From assembly GCA_015223225.1 (NCBI GenBank), contig JADFCQ010000001.1, positions 62,001 to 126,000 of the forward strand: a DNA stretch of 64,000 nucleotides, in the 5' to 3' direction. Below, one piece after another: positions 34,501-43,053 of this stretch. The position numbers and the translations under genes are program-made. Under the pieces are notes generated by a model. It did no database searches and was not told where the DNA came from. It saw nothing but the letters and a program-made list of their open reading frames with translations. How positions within the stretch are numbered: the first letter of the stretch is position 1; every line of letters starts with the position of its first letter. The DNA comes from Acetobacteraceae bacterium H6797. Its GTDB lineage: Bacteria; Pseudomonadota; Alphaproteobacteria; Acetobacterales; Acetobacteraceae.

Positions 34501-35229
34501 TCAACCCCGCAGTCTAAGCGCCAGCGGCGGGTCGTCCGTCGCGAAGGCGTCGATGCCCAGCGCGAGCATGCGGCGGATGGAAGGCTCGTGATTGGCGCCC
34601 CAGACGCCGCAGCCTAGCCCGGCCTCGCGCATGGCCGTGACATAATCGGCATCGGCCGCGCTCTCATGGGTCTCGATGGCCGTCACGCCGAGGGACTTGC
34701 CCGCCGCGACCAGCGCCGGCAGGCCCAGCGTTTCGCGCAGCCCCGCCTCGACGAGCCAGACGGCGCCTTTGAGCCGCGCCTCGCGCGTCGCCGCCGCGGC
34801 GGTCGGGCCATGGAAGGCGATGATGACGGTCTGGCCCGTCACGCCCTCCTCATCGAGCACCTTGAGCACGCGGCGCAACACGTCGGGATAGGGCTTGCCC
34901 TGCGGTCCGGCCTTGATCTCTACCCGAAACGTCATCCCGCTGCCACGGAAAAGCCTTGCCACCTGGGCCAAGGAGGGGATGGTTTCGCCGCCCGCGCCAC
35001 GTAAGCGGAGTCGCTGCAATGACGCGAGGGTCATCTCGCTCACCGGTCCGCGGGCATCGGTGGTGCGGTCGAGCAAGCCGTCATGGATGACGACGGGCTC
35101 GCCATCGGCGGAAAGGTGGATATCGCACTCGGCCTGCTCCACGGGCAATGTCAGGGTTTGTCTGAAGGCCAAGAGACTGTTTTCAGGCCATAAAAAGGTG
35201 CCGCCGCGATGGCTGATGATCTGGCTCAT
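34501..35229 (-). CDS. Glycerophosphodiester phosphodiesterase family protein
   Basis: A 242-residue TIM-barrel phosphodiesterase. ISHRGGTFLWPENSLLAF carries the catalytic His-Arg and Glu, ECDIHLSADGEPVVIHDGLLDRTTD carries the metal Glu/Asp and second His, and the barrel ends with IDAFATDDPPLAL. It cleaves glycerophosphodiesters to glycerol-3-phosphate and an alcohol. No signal peptide is evident, so it is cytosolic. The start is taken at 35229 (MSQIISHRGG); the frame extends to 35283. It shares a promoter region with the divergent TRAP binding-protein gene. A branched hairpin (CACTGCCCCT to CAGTG, 35281-35312) sits in that gap. Confidence 0.9.
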   Translation of the reverse strand: MSQIISHRGGTFLWPENSLLAFRQTLTLPVEQAECDIHLSADGEPVVIHDGLLDRTTDARGPVSEMTLASLQRLRLRGAGGETIPSLAQVARLFRGSGMTFRVEIKAGPQGKPYPDVLRRVLKVLDEEGVTGQTVIIAFHGPTAAAATREARLKGAVWLVEAGLRETLGLPALVAAGKSLGVTAIETHESAADADYVTAMREAGLGCGVWGANHEPSIRRMLALGIDAFATDDPPLALRLRG

Positions 35230-35405
35230 GATTCTTCTGACAAATTTCGATGGTCGCTCCGGCCGGTTGAACAGCCGTTTCACTGCCCCTCGGCAGGGGC
35301 TTCAGCGCAGTGTAGGTGGAGCATCGCGCCGAGTCAGCGTGGGGCGCATGGCGCAACGCGCTGGATACTTGCTATAGTTTCCGTGATCGCAGTCCGGGGG
35401 ACGTG

Positions 35406-36491
35406 ATGGGCGTATCATTTACCGCGGCGGCGAAGCGTTGGGGCCGGGCGGCCCGGCATTGCCTGCTCGCCTTGGCAATGGCCGGTGCGGCGGCGTCTTC
35501 CGCCTCCGCGGCCGATCCGATCAGGCTGAAAATCGTCGGCGGCCTGGCCGATGTCAGCCAGTATGTCCGATTCGAGGAGCCCTTCTGGCGCCAACGGATC
35601 GGCGAGCTGACCAAGGGCCGCGTGCAGGGCGAAATCGTCGCCTTCGACCGCGCCGGCTTCCGCGCGCAGGAAATGCTCTCGCTGATGCGGCTCGGCGTGG
35701 TGCCCTTCGGCACGGCGCTGCTCGCCATCGTCTCGACCGAGGAGCCGGAATTCAACGCCGTCGACCTGCCGGTCATGAACCCGGACATGGAGAGGCTGCG
35801 CCGCTCCGTCTCGCTCTACAGGCCCTATCTCGCGCAGATCCTGGCCGAGCGTTACGGGATCGAGCTGCTCGCGGTCTATACCTACCCGGCGCAGGTGACC
35901 TGGTGCACCAAACCCTTCACCTCGCTCGCCGATCTCGCGGGGCGGCGCGTTCGCATCTCCTCCGCCGGGCAGGGCGACCTCATCACCGCCCTCGGCGGGC
36001 GGCCCGTGGTGACGCCCTTCGCGGAGATCGTGCCGGCCATCAAATCCGGCGTCGTCGATTGCGCCATCACCGGCACCCTCTCGGGCAATGCCATCGGGCT
36101 GCATGAGGTCACGACGCATGTGCATGCGCTCGCGATCAACTGGGGCGTCTCGATCTTCGGCGCGAACAAGGCCGCCTGGGAGGCGCTGCCCGCCGATGTC
36201 CGCGAGATGATCAAGAGCGGCCTCACCAAGCTCGAAAGCGACATCTGGGACGCGGCCGATCGCGAGACCGGCGAGGGCCTGGCCTGCAATGCCGGCCTAC
36301 CCACCTGCACCGCCGGCAAGCGCGGCAACATGACCGTGGTGCCCGTCTCCCCGACCGACGAGAGCCGCATCCGCAGCCTGCTGGTGAACACGGTGCTGCC
36401 GCGCTGGGTGGAGCGCTGCGGCTCGGCCTGTACCGACGCCTGGAACACCCGCCTCGCGCCCACATTGGGCATCAGAGCCCCGAACGACTGA
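35406..36491 (+). CDS. TRAP-transporter DctP-type substrate-binding protein (paralogue 2), in operon with hybrid kinase
   Basis: A 361-residue exported binding protein with signal peptide CLLALAMAGAAASSASA. The mature start, PIRLKIVGGLADVSQYVRFEEPFW, and SLADLAGRRVRISSAG match the paralogue at 26088. It keeps the same two Cys pairs (CNAGLPTC and CGSAC) near the C-terminus. No TRAP membrane genes are present. The hybrid kinase gene starts 2 bp after its stop, so a role as the ligand-binding partner of that sensor is likely. The ATG at 35406 starts the signal peptide; a TATAGT box lies about 30 bp upstream. Confidence 0.87.
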   Translation: MGVSFTAAAKRWGRAARHCLLALAMAGAAASSASAADPIRLKIVGGLADVSQYVRFEEPFWRQRIGELTKGRVQGEIVAFDRAGFRAQEMLSLMRLGVVPFGTALLAIVSTEEPEFNAVDLPVMNPDMERLRRSVSLYRPYLAQILAERYGIELLAVYTYPAQVTWCTKPFTSLADLAGRRVRISSAGQGDLITALGGRPVVTPFAEIVPAIKSGVVDCAITGTLSGNAIGLHEVTTHVHALAINWGVSIFGANKAAWEALPADVREMIKSGLTKLESDIWDAADRETGEGLACNAGLPTCTAGKRGNMTVVPVSPTDESRIRSLLVNTVLPRWVERCGSACTDAWNTRLAPTLGIRAPND

Positions 36492-36493
36492 TC

Positions 36494-39388
36494 ATGCTCC
36501 AGACGCGCCACCTCCGCCTTGCCGTCATCGCCGCCGCCGCCATTCTCCTGGTGGCGCAGTGGGTCGGCACGGCCCTGCTCGTCAGCCGCGCCCGCGAGGC
36601 CGCGATGACGGCGGCGACGGATACGGTGCAGCGCGTCTCCCGCGCCGTGGAAGCCTCGATCAACCGCAATTTCGTTCAGATCGACGCGGTGCTGGCGGGG
36701 CTGCCGGCCATTCTCTCGCCCATGGCGGGCAATGCGCCCCCGAGCGACGAGATGCTCACGCGGGTCCTGCGCGAGCTGAACAACCAGAACTTCACCTTCC
36801 GCGACATCCTGCTGATCGGCGAGAACGGCATGCCGATGGCGACGGGCCTGCCCGTCTCGCGCCGCCGCCCGCTGCCCCTGCCCCGACAGAACGCCTTCGT
36901 GGAGACGGTGGGCGCCTCGGGCTCGGTGCTGATCGGCGGGCCGGTTCGCAACCCCGTCACCAGCGAGTGGTCGCTTTATCTCGCGCGGCGCGTGTCGCTC
37001 ACCGGCATCGGCCCCGTGCTCGCCGTCGCGGAAGTGCCCGTCTCCGTCGTCACCAGCTTGCTCTCGGCCAGCGGCGACGGGCCGGGCCTGCGCGTGACGT
37101 TGGAGCGCGAGGACGGCACGCTGCTGGCCTCGGTGCCGCATGACGAGGCACGCATCGGCTCCCGCCTGCCCGTGCCCGCCATCAATTTCCGCTCCTCGGA
37201 AGCGCAGACGGTGCGCGCGCAGGATACGCGCTTCGGCGATGACGAGGTCTTCATCGCCGTCCGCCCCACGCTCTATCCCTCGCTCTCGGTCGCGACCTCG
37301 CTGCGTATCGACGAGGCGCTCTCGGGCTGGGTGCTCGACCGCAACCGCGCCATCTATGCCTCGGCCGCCTTCGGCGTGTTGGTGGCGCTGCTGGCCGTCG
37401 CCCTCCTGCTCTGGCTGCGCCAGCGCGAGGCGGCGGAGACCGAGCGCCAGCGCTGGCGCGCGACGCTGGAGAACGCGCTGGAATCAATGTCGGACGGCTT
37501 CGTCATGTTCGACGAGAACGACCGGCTGGTGGCCTGCAACACGCGCTACAAGGATTTCTACGCCGTCTCGGCCCCCTTCATCGTGCCGGGCGCGAAATTC
37601 GACGACATCATCCGCGAAGGCGCGCTGCGCGGGCAGTATCCGCAGGCAGGCGACGATATTGACGCCTTCGTGGCCGAGACGCGGCAATGGCACCGCTCGG
37701 ACGAGCCGCCGATGGAGCGCCTGCTGCCCGATGGCCGCTGGGTGCTGGTGACGGAGCGGCGTACGCCCGATGGCGGCACCGTGGGTATCCGCACCGACAT
37801 CACGCCCATCAAGCAGGCGATGGAAGAACTGGCCGCGGCGCGCGACGCGGCTTCGGCGGCAGGTGAAGCCAAGTCCCGCTTCCTGGCGCGCATGAGCCAC
37901 GAGTTGCGCACGCCGCTGAACTCCGTGCTGGGCTTCGCTGAACTGCTGCTGCGCGACCCGCGCCTGACGCCGCAGCAGCGCGAGCAGGTGCTGACGCTGC
38001 ATGATGCCGGCCGCCATCTGCTGGATCTGGTGAACGGGCTGCTCGACCTCGCGAAGATCGAGTCGGGCCGCATGGAACTGGTGGTGCGCACCGTGGCGCT
38101 GCGGCCGCTGCTGGAAAGCTGCGCCGCGCTCTTCAGCCCGGAATGCGACCGCAAGGGCATCCTGCTACGCCGCGACCTCGCCGTGGACCTGCCCGAGGCC
38201 GTGGAGGCGGACCCGACGCGCCTGCGGCAGATGATGCTCAACCTGCTGTCCAATGCCGTGAAATTCACTCCCTCGGGCGGCATCGTCGATCTGCGCGCGC
38301 GCAACCTGCCGGACGGGCGGCTGCGGCTCGAGGTGCAGGATACCGGCCCCGGCGTGCCGGCCGAGAAGCGCCACATGCTCTTCGAGGATTTCGTGCAACT
38401 CGCGCCCGCGCTCGAGACCGGCACGGGCCTCGGCCTCGCCATTTCCGCGCGCCTCGCCTCGCTGATGGGCGGCCAGATCGGCTGCGACAGCGAGCCGGGC
38501 AATGGCGCACTCTTCTGGGTCGAGCTGCCGCTGCCGCTCGCGGTGCTCCCGATTGAGGATGCCCTCCCCGCGCGCCCCGCCCTCGCCCGCCCGCTCCGCG
38601 TGCTGGTGGTGGATGACGTGGCGGCCAACCGCCTCGTGGCCCGCGCCATGCTCGCCAGCGGCGGTCATCAGGTGGCGCTGGCCAATGACGGCGCCGAGGC
38701 CGTGGCGGCCGTCGAGGCCGGCGATTTCGACGTGGTGCTGATGGACCTCCAGATGCCCGGCATGGACGGGCTGACGGCGACGCGCCACATCCGCGCCCTG
38801 CCCGGCCCCAAGGGGCGCATCCCGGTGCTGGCCGTCACAGCCTCCGCCCTGCCCGATCAGGTCTCGGCCTGCCATGAGGCGGGGATGGACGGGCATCTGG
38901 CCAAGCCGATCGAGCGCGAGGCCCTGCTGGCGAGCGTCGCGCGCCTGGCCAAGGGCGCGCAGCAGATCGAGGCGCAGCAGCGCCGCCTCAATGCCAGCCA
39001 GAACGAGCTGCCGGTGCTCGACGAGACGGCGCTGGATCGGCTGATCGGCGATATCGGCCCCGGCGCCGAGGCGATTCTCGTGGAGTTCCTGGGCGAGCTG
39101 CGGCTCGGGCTCCAGGTGCTGGAAGAGGCCGAGGCGGCGCATGACCCGCAGCGGCTGCGCCCCGTGGTGCATCGCGTGATCGGTGCCGCGCGCAGCGTGG
39201 GCGCGATGCGCTTCGGCCAGGCCGCGGAGGCGCTGCAGGCCGCGATCCATGCCGGGCGGCCCGTGGAGCCTCTGGTCGGCAGCGTGATCACCATCGGGCG
39301 GGAAAGCCTGCCGGCGCTGGAAGCCTGGATCGATCGCTATCGCGGCCGCCAGAACCCGCGCGACGCCATGCGGCTCGGCTCTGCCTGA
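36494..39388 (+). CDS. Membrane hybrid sensor histidine kinase (Cache-PAS-HisKA-ATPase-REC-Hpt)
   Basis: A 964-residue hybrid kinase. Helix 1 (residues about 8-31) and helix 2 (about 288-310) enclose a periplasmic Cache-like domain. A PAS domain follows (DGFVMFDENDRLVACNTRY). HisKA reads RMSHELRTPLNSVLGFAELL with His469, and the ATPase has N box MMLNLLSNAVKFT, G1 VQDTGPGVP and G2 GTGLGLAISARLAS. The receiver has phospho-Asp751 in VVLMDLQMPGMDG, and a C-terminal Hpt has His893 in VVHRVIGAARSVGA. A full four-step phosphorelay is thus present in one chain, ending on Hpt, which must pass phosphate to a separate response regulator. Translation is probably coupled to the binding-protein gene 2 bp upstream. 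Confidence 0.94.
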   Translation: MLQTRHLRLAVIAAAAILLVAQWVGTALLVSRAREAAMTAATDTVQRVSRAVEASINRNFVQIDAVLAGLPAILSPMAGNAPPSDEMLTRVLRELNNQNFTFRDILLIGENGMPMATGLPVSRRRPLPLPRQNAFVETVGASGSVLIGGPVRNPVTSEWSLYLARRVSLTGIGPVLAVAEVPVSVVTSLLSASGDGPGLRVTLEREDGTLLASVPHDEARIGSRLPVPAINFRSSEAQTVRAQDTRFGDDEVFIAVRPTLYPSLSVATSLRIDEALSGWVLDRNRAIYASAAFGVLVALLAVALLLWLRQREAAETERQRWRATLENALESMSDGFVMFDENDRLVACNTRYKDFYAVSAPFIVPGAKFDDIIREGALRGQYPQAGDDIDAFVAETRQWHRSDEPPMERLLPDGRWVLVTERRTPDGGTVGIRTDITPIKQAMEELAAARDAASAAGEAKSRFLARMSHELRTPLNSVLGFAELLLRDPRLTPQQREQVLTLHDAGRHLLDLVNGLLDLAKIESGRMELVVRTVALRPLLESCAALFSPECDRKGILLRRDLAVDLPEAVEADPTRLRQMMLNLLSNAVKFTPSGGIVDLRARNLPDGRLRLEVQDTGPGVPAEKRHMLFEDFVQLAPALETGTGLGLAISARLASLMGGQIGCDSEPGNGALFWVELPLPLAVLPIEDALPARPALARPLRVLVVDDVAANRLVARAMLASGGHQVALANDGAEAVAAVEAGDFDVVLMDLQMPGMDGLTATRHIRALPGPKGRIPVLAVTASALPDQVSACHEAGMDGHLAKPIEREALLASVARLAKGAQQIEAQQRRLNASQNELPVLDETALDRLIGDIGPGAEAILVEFLGELRLGLQVLEEAEAAHDPQRLRPVVHRVIGAARSVGAMRFGQAAEALQAAIHAGRPVEPLVGSVITIGRESLPALEAWIDRYRGRQNPRDAMRLGSA

Positions 39389-39496
39389 GCCTTCTGGGCG
39401 CGAACCTTGCAGGCGCCGGCTGAGGGCTTGGGCCCGAGGCAGCCCCGCTATCGGCGTGGCCTCGCATACCGCCTGCGAAACGGCCGAGAAGGGGCA

Positions 39497-39525
39497 TTGA
39501 CGCCCCCTCGGCACCTCAGTAGAAA
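39497..39525 (+). promoter_or_regulatory. Sigma-70-type promoter of tRNA-Val
   Basis: TTGACG and TAGAAA are separated by 17 bp, with the -10 box ending 18 bp before the tRNA. The -35 box lies in the loop of a GGGGC/GCCCC hairpin extended by CCGAG/CTCGG (39484-39512), which may also end the kinase transcript. Confidence 0.6.
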
Positions 39526-39543
39526 GCGCCTCACCAACGGCCT

Positions 39544-39618
39544 GGGCGCGTAGCTCAGCGGTAGAGCATCGCCTTCACACGGCGGGGGTCACAGGTTCAA
39601 TCCCTGTCGCGCCCACCA
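39544..39618 (+). tRNA. tRNA-Val (anticodon CAC)
   Basis: A complete 75-base cloverleaf. The acceptor arms are GGGCGCG and CGCGCCC with encoded ACCA. The D arm is GCTC...GAGC, the anticodon stem TCGCC/GGCGG encloses the loop TTCACAC, and the T arm ACAGG/CCTGT encloses TTCAATC. The anticodon CAC reads GUG codons. A promoter lies just upstream and a terminator 39 bp downstream. Confidence 0.96.
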
Positions 39619-39656
39619 GGCCCGGTAAATTCCATACATGACGATCTGACGAGACG

Positions 39657-39680
39657 AAGCGCCCCAGGGCGCTTTTTTCG
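39657..39680 (+). terminator. Rho-independent terminator after tRNA-Val
   Basis: AAGCGCC, loop CCAG, GGCGCTT merging into a run of six T residues. Confidence 0.85.
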
Positions 39681-39803
39681 TGTTCGCCGCCTATGGCGGA
39701 GCGGCCCAAGGCAGGCTCCGAGCCGCCGAAGGGCGCCCGCCGGCAGTCCGGCGGAAGCCAAGCGCGCGGATGGGCGCGCCCGGCGTCTGAGGGCAAAAGA
39801 GCA
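39681..39803. other. Gap between tRNA terminator and methylisocitrate lyase gene
   Basis: No gene or clear promoter is seen. The gap contains a GC-rich hairpin of arms CCGCCGG/CCGGCGG near 39738-39756. Confidence 0.4.
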
Positions 39804-39822
39804 GCAGGCTCAACGAGCCTGC
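39793..39822 (-). terminator. Rho-independent terminator of the methylisocitrate lyase gene
   Basis: Read on the reverse strand, GCAGGCTC, GTT, GAGCCTGC is followed by TGCTCTTTTG. The hairpin (39804-39822) includes the gene's own stop codon. Confidence 0.65.
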
Positions 39823-40733
39823 GGCATGCCCTGGGGGACGATGGTCTTGATGAGGGTCGAATCCAGCGCCTCATAGGCGTGGTAGTCGATCGTCTCGTAG
39901 AGCTGGGCGCGGGTCTGCATGCGGTCGATCATCTTCATCGTCCCGCCGTCGCGGTTGATCGCGGCATAGAGCTCCTCCATCGCCTTGGCGGCGATGCGCA
40001 GGTGGCTCACGGGCCAGATCACCATGGCATAGCCCATGGCCTCGAATTCGGCGGCGGTGAAGAAGGGCGTGCGGCCGAATTCGGTCATGTTCGCGAGAAG
40101 CTTCACGCCCGGCATCCGGCGCGCGAATTCCTCGAACATCTCGCGCGTGGTCAGCGCCTCGGGGAAGATCGCGTCGGCCCCTGCTTCCAGATAGAGCTTC
40201 GCGCGGGCGACGGCGCCGTCCATGCCCTCGCTCGCGGCCGCATCGGTGCGGGCGATGATGTAGAGATGCTTGCGGGCCTTGCGCGCGGCGGCGACCTTGG
40301 CCGCCATGTCATGCGCATCGGCGAGCTTCTTGTCGTTCAGATGCCCGCATTTCTTGGGCAGGAGCTGGTCCTCGAGATGCACGGCGGCGGCCCCCGCTTC
40401 CTCGAAGCTGCGGACCATGTGCATGACGTTCAGCGCCTCGCCATAGCCCGTATCGCCATCGACCAGCACCGGCAGGTTCGAGGCGCGGACCACCTGACGG
40501 ATATGCCAGGCGACGTCATCGACGGTGATCATGCCGAGATCGGGCAGGCCCATGGTGGCCGACATGGCGGCACCCGACATGTAGAGCGCCGGGAAGCCCG
40601 CCTTCTTCGCGAGCAGGGCCGCGATGCCGAGATGGGCGCCGGGCAGTTGCAGGATCTGCGGCCGCTCCAGCAGGGCGCGGAAACGCTGGCCGGCGGGCCG
40701 GTCGTCCAGGTCGTCGGCGATCACATAGGGCAT
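39810..40733 (-). CDS. prpB: Methylisocitrate lyase (PrpB) family protein
   Basis: A 307-residue PEP mutase/isocitrate lyase-fold enzyme. It has LPVLVDGDTGYGEALNVMHMV, the VHLEDQLLPKKCGHLNDKKL loop with the catalytic Cys, and IIARTDAAASEGMDGAVARA. The KKCGH motif (KRCGH in classical members) separates PrpB-like lyases from mutases. The likely reaction is cleavage of 2-methylisocitrate to pyruvate and succinate in propionate use. No prpC or prpD is beside it, so a dimethylmalate-lyase-type activity stays possible. The frame runs open far upstream, but the real start is the ATG at 40733 (MPYVIADDLDDRPAG). It follows the antiporter gene by 32 bp on the same strand. Confidence 0.9.
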   Translation of the reverse strand: MPYVIADDLDDRPAGQRFRALLERPQILQLPGAHLGIAALLAKKAGFPALYMSGAAMSATMGLPDLGMITVDDVAWHIRQVVRASNLPVLVDGDTGYGEALNVMHMVRSFEEAGAAAVHLEDQLLPKKCGHLNDKKLADAHDMAAKVAAARKARKHLYIIARTDAAASEGMDGAVARAKLYLEAGADAIFPEALTTREMFEEFARRMPGVKLLANMTEFGRTPFFTAAEFEAMGYAMVIWPVSHLRIAAKAMEELYAAINRDGGTMKMIDRMQTRAQLYETIDYHAYEALDSTLIKTIVPQGMPQAR

Positions 40734-40765
40734 TGGATTGTTTTCACTCCCGTCGATGCAGGCCT

Positions 40766-42178
40766 TCAGAAAACCGGCCTGAAGAAAATCAGCGTCACGA
40801 GCACGAAAAGCGGGATGAGCACCGCGAGCGCCCAGGCACAATAGCCGAAGAAACTCGGCATCCTCACCCCCTGCTCCTCCACGATGGCCTTCACCATGAA
40901 GTTGGGCGCGTTGCCGATATAGGAGTTGGCGCCCATGAAAACCGCGCCGCAGGAAATCGCGGCCAGGACGAGCGCGCCTTCCGTCATCAGCGAGACGGCA
41001 TTGCCGCCGGCGAGGTTGAAGAAGACGAGATAGGTCGGCGCATTGTCGAGAAACGAGGAGAGAAGGCCCGAGAGCCAGAAATAGACGGCCGGGATGGGTT
41101 CGCCAGCGGGCGCGGAGGTAAGGGCCACCAGCGGCGCCCCCGCCCCGGCCGGGCCCGCCTTCAGAATGGCGAGCACGGGCGCCATGGTGATGAAAATGGC
41201 CGCGAAAAGCTTGGCCACTTCGGCGATGGCGCCCCAGGCGAAGCCGTTCTCCTCGCGCAGCGCCCGGGGCGTGAGCCAGATGCTGAGCCCCGTGATGGCG
41301 AGGAAGAGGAGCATGGCCACCACGCGCTCGATGCCGATCGTCTGGCCGAGCAGGCTCATCTCGCCGGGGAACCACACGCCCTGCATGAGCACGACCGCGA
41401 CGATGGCGCCCAGTAGCGCGACATTGGCCCAGCCTTCGATGGCGAGCTTCTCGCGCGGGCCTTCCTGCACCGGCATGCGGTGCTTCTCCTTGGCAAAGTA
41501 ATAGCTGTCGAGCAGCCAATAGGCCGCGAGCAGCATGGCCGCGCAGAACAGGAACTCGCCGAAGAGATGCGTCGTGGGCCAGAAGAAGGAAACGCCCTGG
41601 AGGAAGCCCAGATAGAGCGGCGGATCGCCCAGCGGCGTCAGGCTGCCCCCGATATTGCTCACCAGGAAGATGAAGAAGACGAAGCTGTGCACCTTGTGCT
41701 TCCGCGCCGCATTGGCCCGGAGCATGGGGCGGATCAGCACCATGGAGGCGCCCGTCGTGCCCATCACGCTCGCGACGAGGGTGCCGATGGCGAGGATGGC
41801 CGTATTGGTCGCGGGCGTGCCCACCAATGTTCCGCGCAGCAGAACACCGCCCCCCGCCGTATAGAGCGCCAGCAGAAGCGTGATGAAGGGCAGGTATTCG
41901 CTAACCAGGACATGGGTGAATTCATGCCAGGCCGCCTCCGGCCCGAAGGCCACCGCGAAAGGCAGCAGGAAGGCCACCCCCCAGCCGGCGGCGATCTTGC
42001 CGTAGTGATGGTGCCAGATATGCCCGAGGAAGAGCGGCATGAGCGCGATGGAAAGCAGAATCCCCGCGAAAGGCAGGCCCCAGGCCAGTGACAGCGAGGC
42101 GCCGTCGGCCGCTGCGAAGGCTGGGCCGGGCATGAGGAGCGGCATCGCCATGGCCGCCATGATCCAACCTGCCCGCAT
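40766..42178 (-). CDS. CitMHS/NhaD-like sodium:proton or carboxylate antiporter
   Basis: A 470-residue membrane protein with about twelve helices and a signal-like first segment. Landmarks are SNIGGSLTPLGDPPLYLGFLQG and the late SSFLDNAPTYLVFFNLAGG and GANSYIGNAPNFMVKAIVEE, which resemble the two re-entrant loops of ion-transporter-superfamily proteins (UIT, NhaD and citrate carriers). Sodium-coupled carboxylate transport would fit the adjacent methylisocitrate lyase, but sodium/proton exchange is the usual label. The two genes are 32 bp apart and probably cotranscribed. Confidence 0.87.
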   Translation of the reverse strand: MRAGWIMAAMAMPLLMPGPAFAAADGASLSLAWGLPFAGILLSIALMPLFLGHIWHHHYGKIAAGWGVAFLLPFAVAFGPEAAWHEFTHVLVSEYLPFITLLLALYTAGGGVLLRGTLVGTPATNTAILAIGTLVASVMGTTGASMVLIRPMLRANAARKHKVHSFVFFIFLVSNIGGSLTPLGDPPLYLGFLQGVSFFWPTTHLFGEFLFCAAMLLAAYWLLDSYYFAKEKHRMPVQEGPREKLAIEGWANVALLGAIVAVVLMQGVWFPGEMSLLGQTIGIERVVAMLLFLAITGLSIWLTPRALREENGFAWGAIAEVAKLFAAIFITMAPVLAILKAGPAGAGAPLVALTSAPAGEPIPAVYFWLSGLLSSFLDNAPTYLVFFNLAGGNAVSLMTEGALVLAAISCGAVFMGANSYIGNAPNFMVKAIVEEQGVRMPSFFGYCAWALAVLIPLFVLVTLIFFRPVF

Positions 42179-42338
42179 CGCCCTGATCCCCTCTTCGCCT
42201 ACGCAACAACCGCCCTAGCAGCCCTTCGGCACCTCGCCAACCGCCGCCGGCAGAGGGTTTCGCGCGGGTTTGCGAGCCCCTCCCCTTTCGCAAGGGCTGG
42301 GCTGAGCCTAGTTTTGGACCAAGCAGGAGAGCTTACGC

Positions 42339-43049
42339 ATGGAAATGACTGGCGAGCGGCAGATCGCCGCACCCCGACAGGCCGTCTGGGAGGCCCTGAA
42401 CGACCCCGAGGTCCTCAAGAGCGCCATCCCCGGCTGCGAATCCGTCGAACGCACGGCGGAAGACCAGTTCCAGGCCCGTGTCGCGATGAAGATCGGCCCC
42501 ATGGCGGCGAAATTCAGCGGCAAGGTCACCCTGTCGAACATCAACCCGCCCGCGGGCTATACCATCACCGGCGAGGGCAATGGCGGCGCCATCGGCTTCG
42601 CCAAGGGTGGTGCCGACGTGTCGCTGGAGGAGGTCGGCCCGAGCGAGACCACCCTGCGCTATGCGGTGAAGGCTCAGGTCGGCGGCAAGATGGCCCAGCT
42701 CGGCGCCCGGCTGATCGACAGCACCGCCAAGCAGATGGCCGACCAGTTCTTCGACCGTTTCGCCGCGAACCTGGCCGCCCGCTATCCGGCAGCCCCCGCC
42801 GCGCCGGTGGAAGAGGCCAATCCGGTCGAGCAGGCCAAGGCCGAGATGGACGAGGTGGTCGCCACCAAGGCGCCGGTCGCCGCCGAGCAGCAGGCGCCGA
42901 AGCCCGCCGCTCCGCCGCCGCCCGCGCCCGCGCCGGGCCTGTCGATCCTGGACCTCATCCCGAAGGAGCCCTTCGGCCTGCCCCGCGCCTTCTGGATCGG
43001 CGCGCCGCTCTTCGTCATCATCCTGATCCTGATGTTCGTGCTGGGCTGA
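42339..43049 (+). CDS. coxG: CoxG-like SRPBCC membrane-anchored protein
   Basis: A 236-residue protein with a CoxG (SRPBCC fold) domain at residues 1-150 (AAPRQAVWEALNDPEVLKSAIPGCESVER, split here as a ligand pocket start). A Pro/Ala-rich linker (about 165-205) leads to one C-terminal membrane helix (FWIGAPLFVIILILMFVLG). CoxG recruits CO dehydrogenase-type molybdenum hydroxylases to the membrane and can bind quinones. It heads a five-gene-plus cluster of CO dehydrogenase accessory functions, although no coxMSL structural genes lie here. Confidence 0.9.
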   Translation: MEMTGERQIAAPRQAVWEALNDPEVLKSAIPGCESVERTAEDQFQARVAMKIGPMAAKFSGKVTLSNINPPAGYTITGEGNGGAIGFAKGGADVSLEEVGPSETTLRYAVKAQVGGKMAQLGARLIDSTAKQMADQFFDRFAANLAARYPAAPAAPVEEANPVEQAKAEMDEVVATKAPVAAEQQAPKPAAPPPPAPAPGLSILDLIPKEPFGLPRAFWIGAPLFVIILILMFVLG

Positions 43050-43053
43050 GGTG

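Noticed and set aside
39810..41519. 569-residue reading of the methylisocitrate lyase frame
   Set aside because: The upstream half overlaps the antiporter gene on the same strand in another frame and is low-complexity. The real protein starts at 40733.
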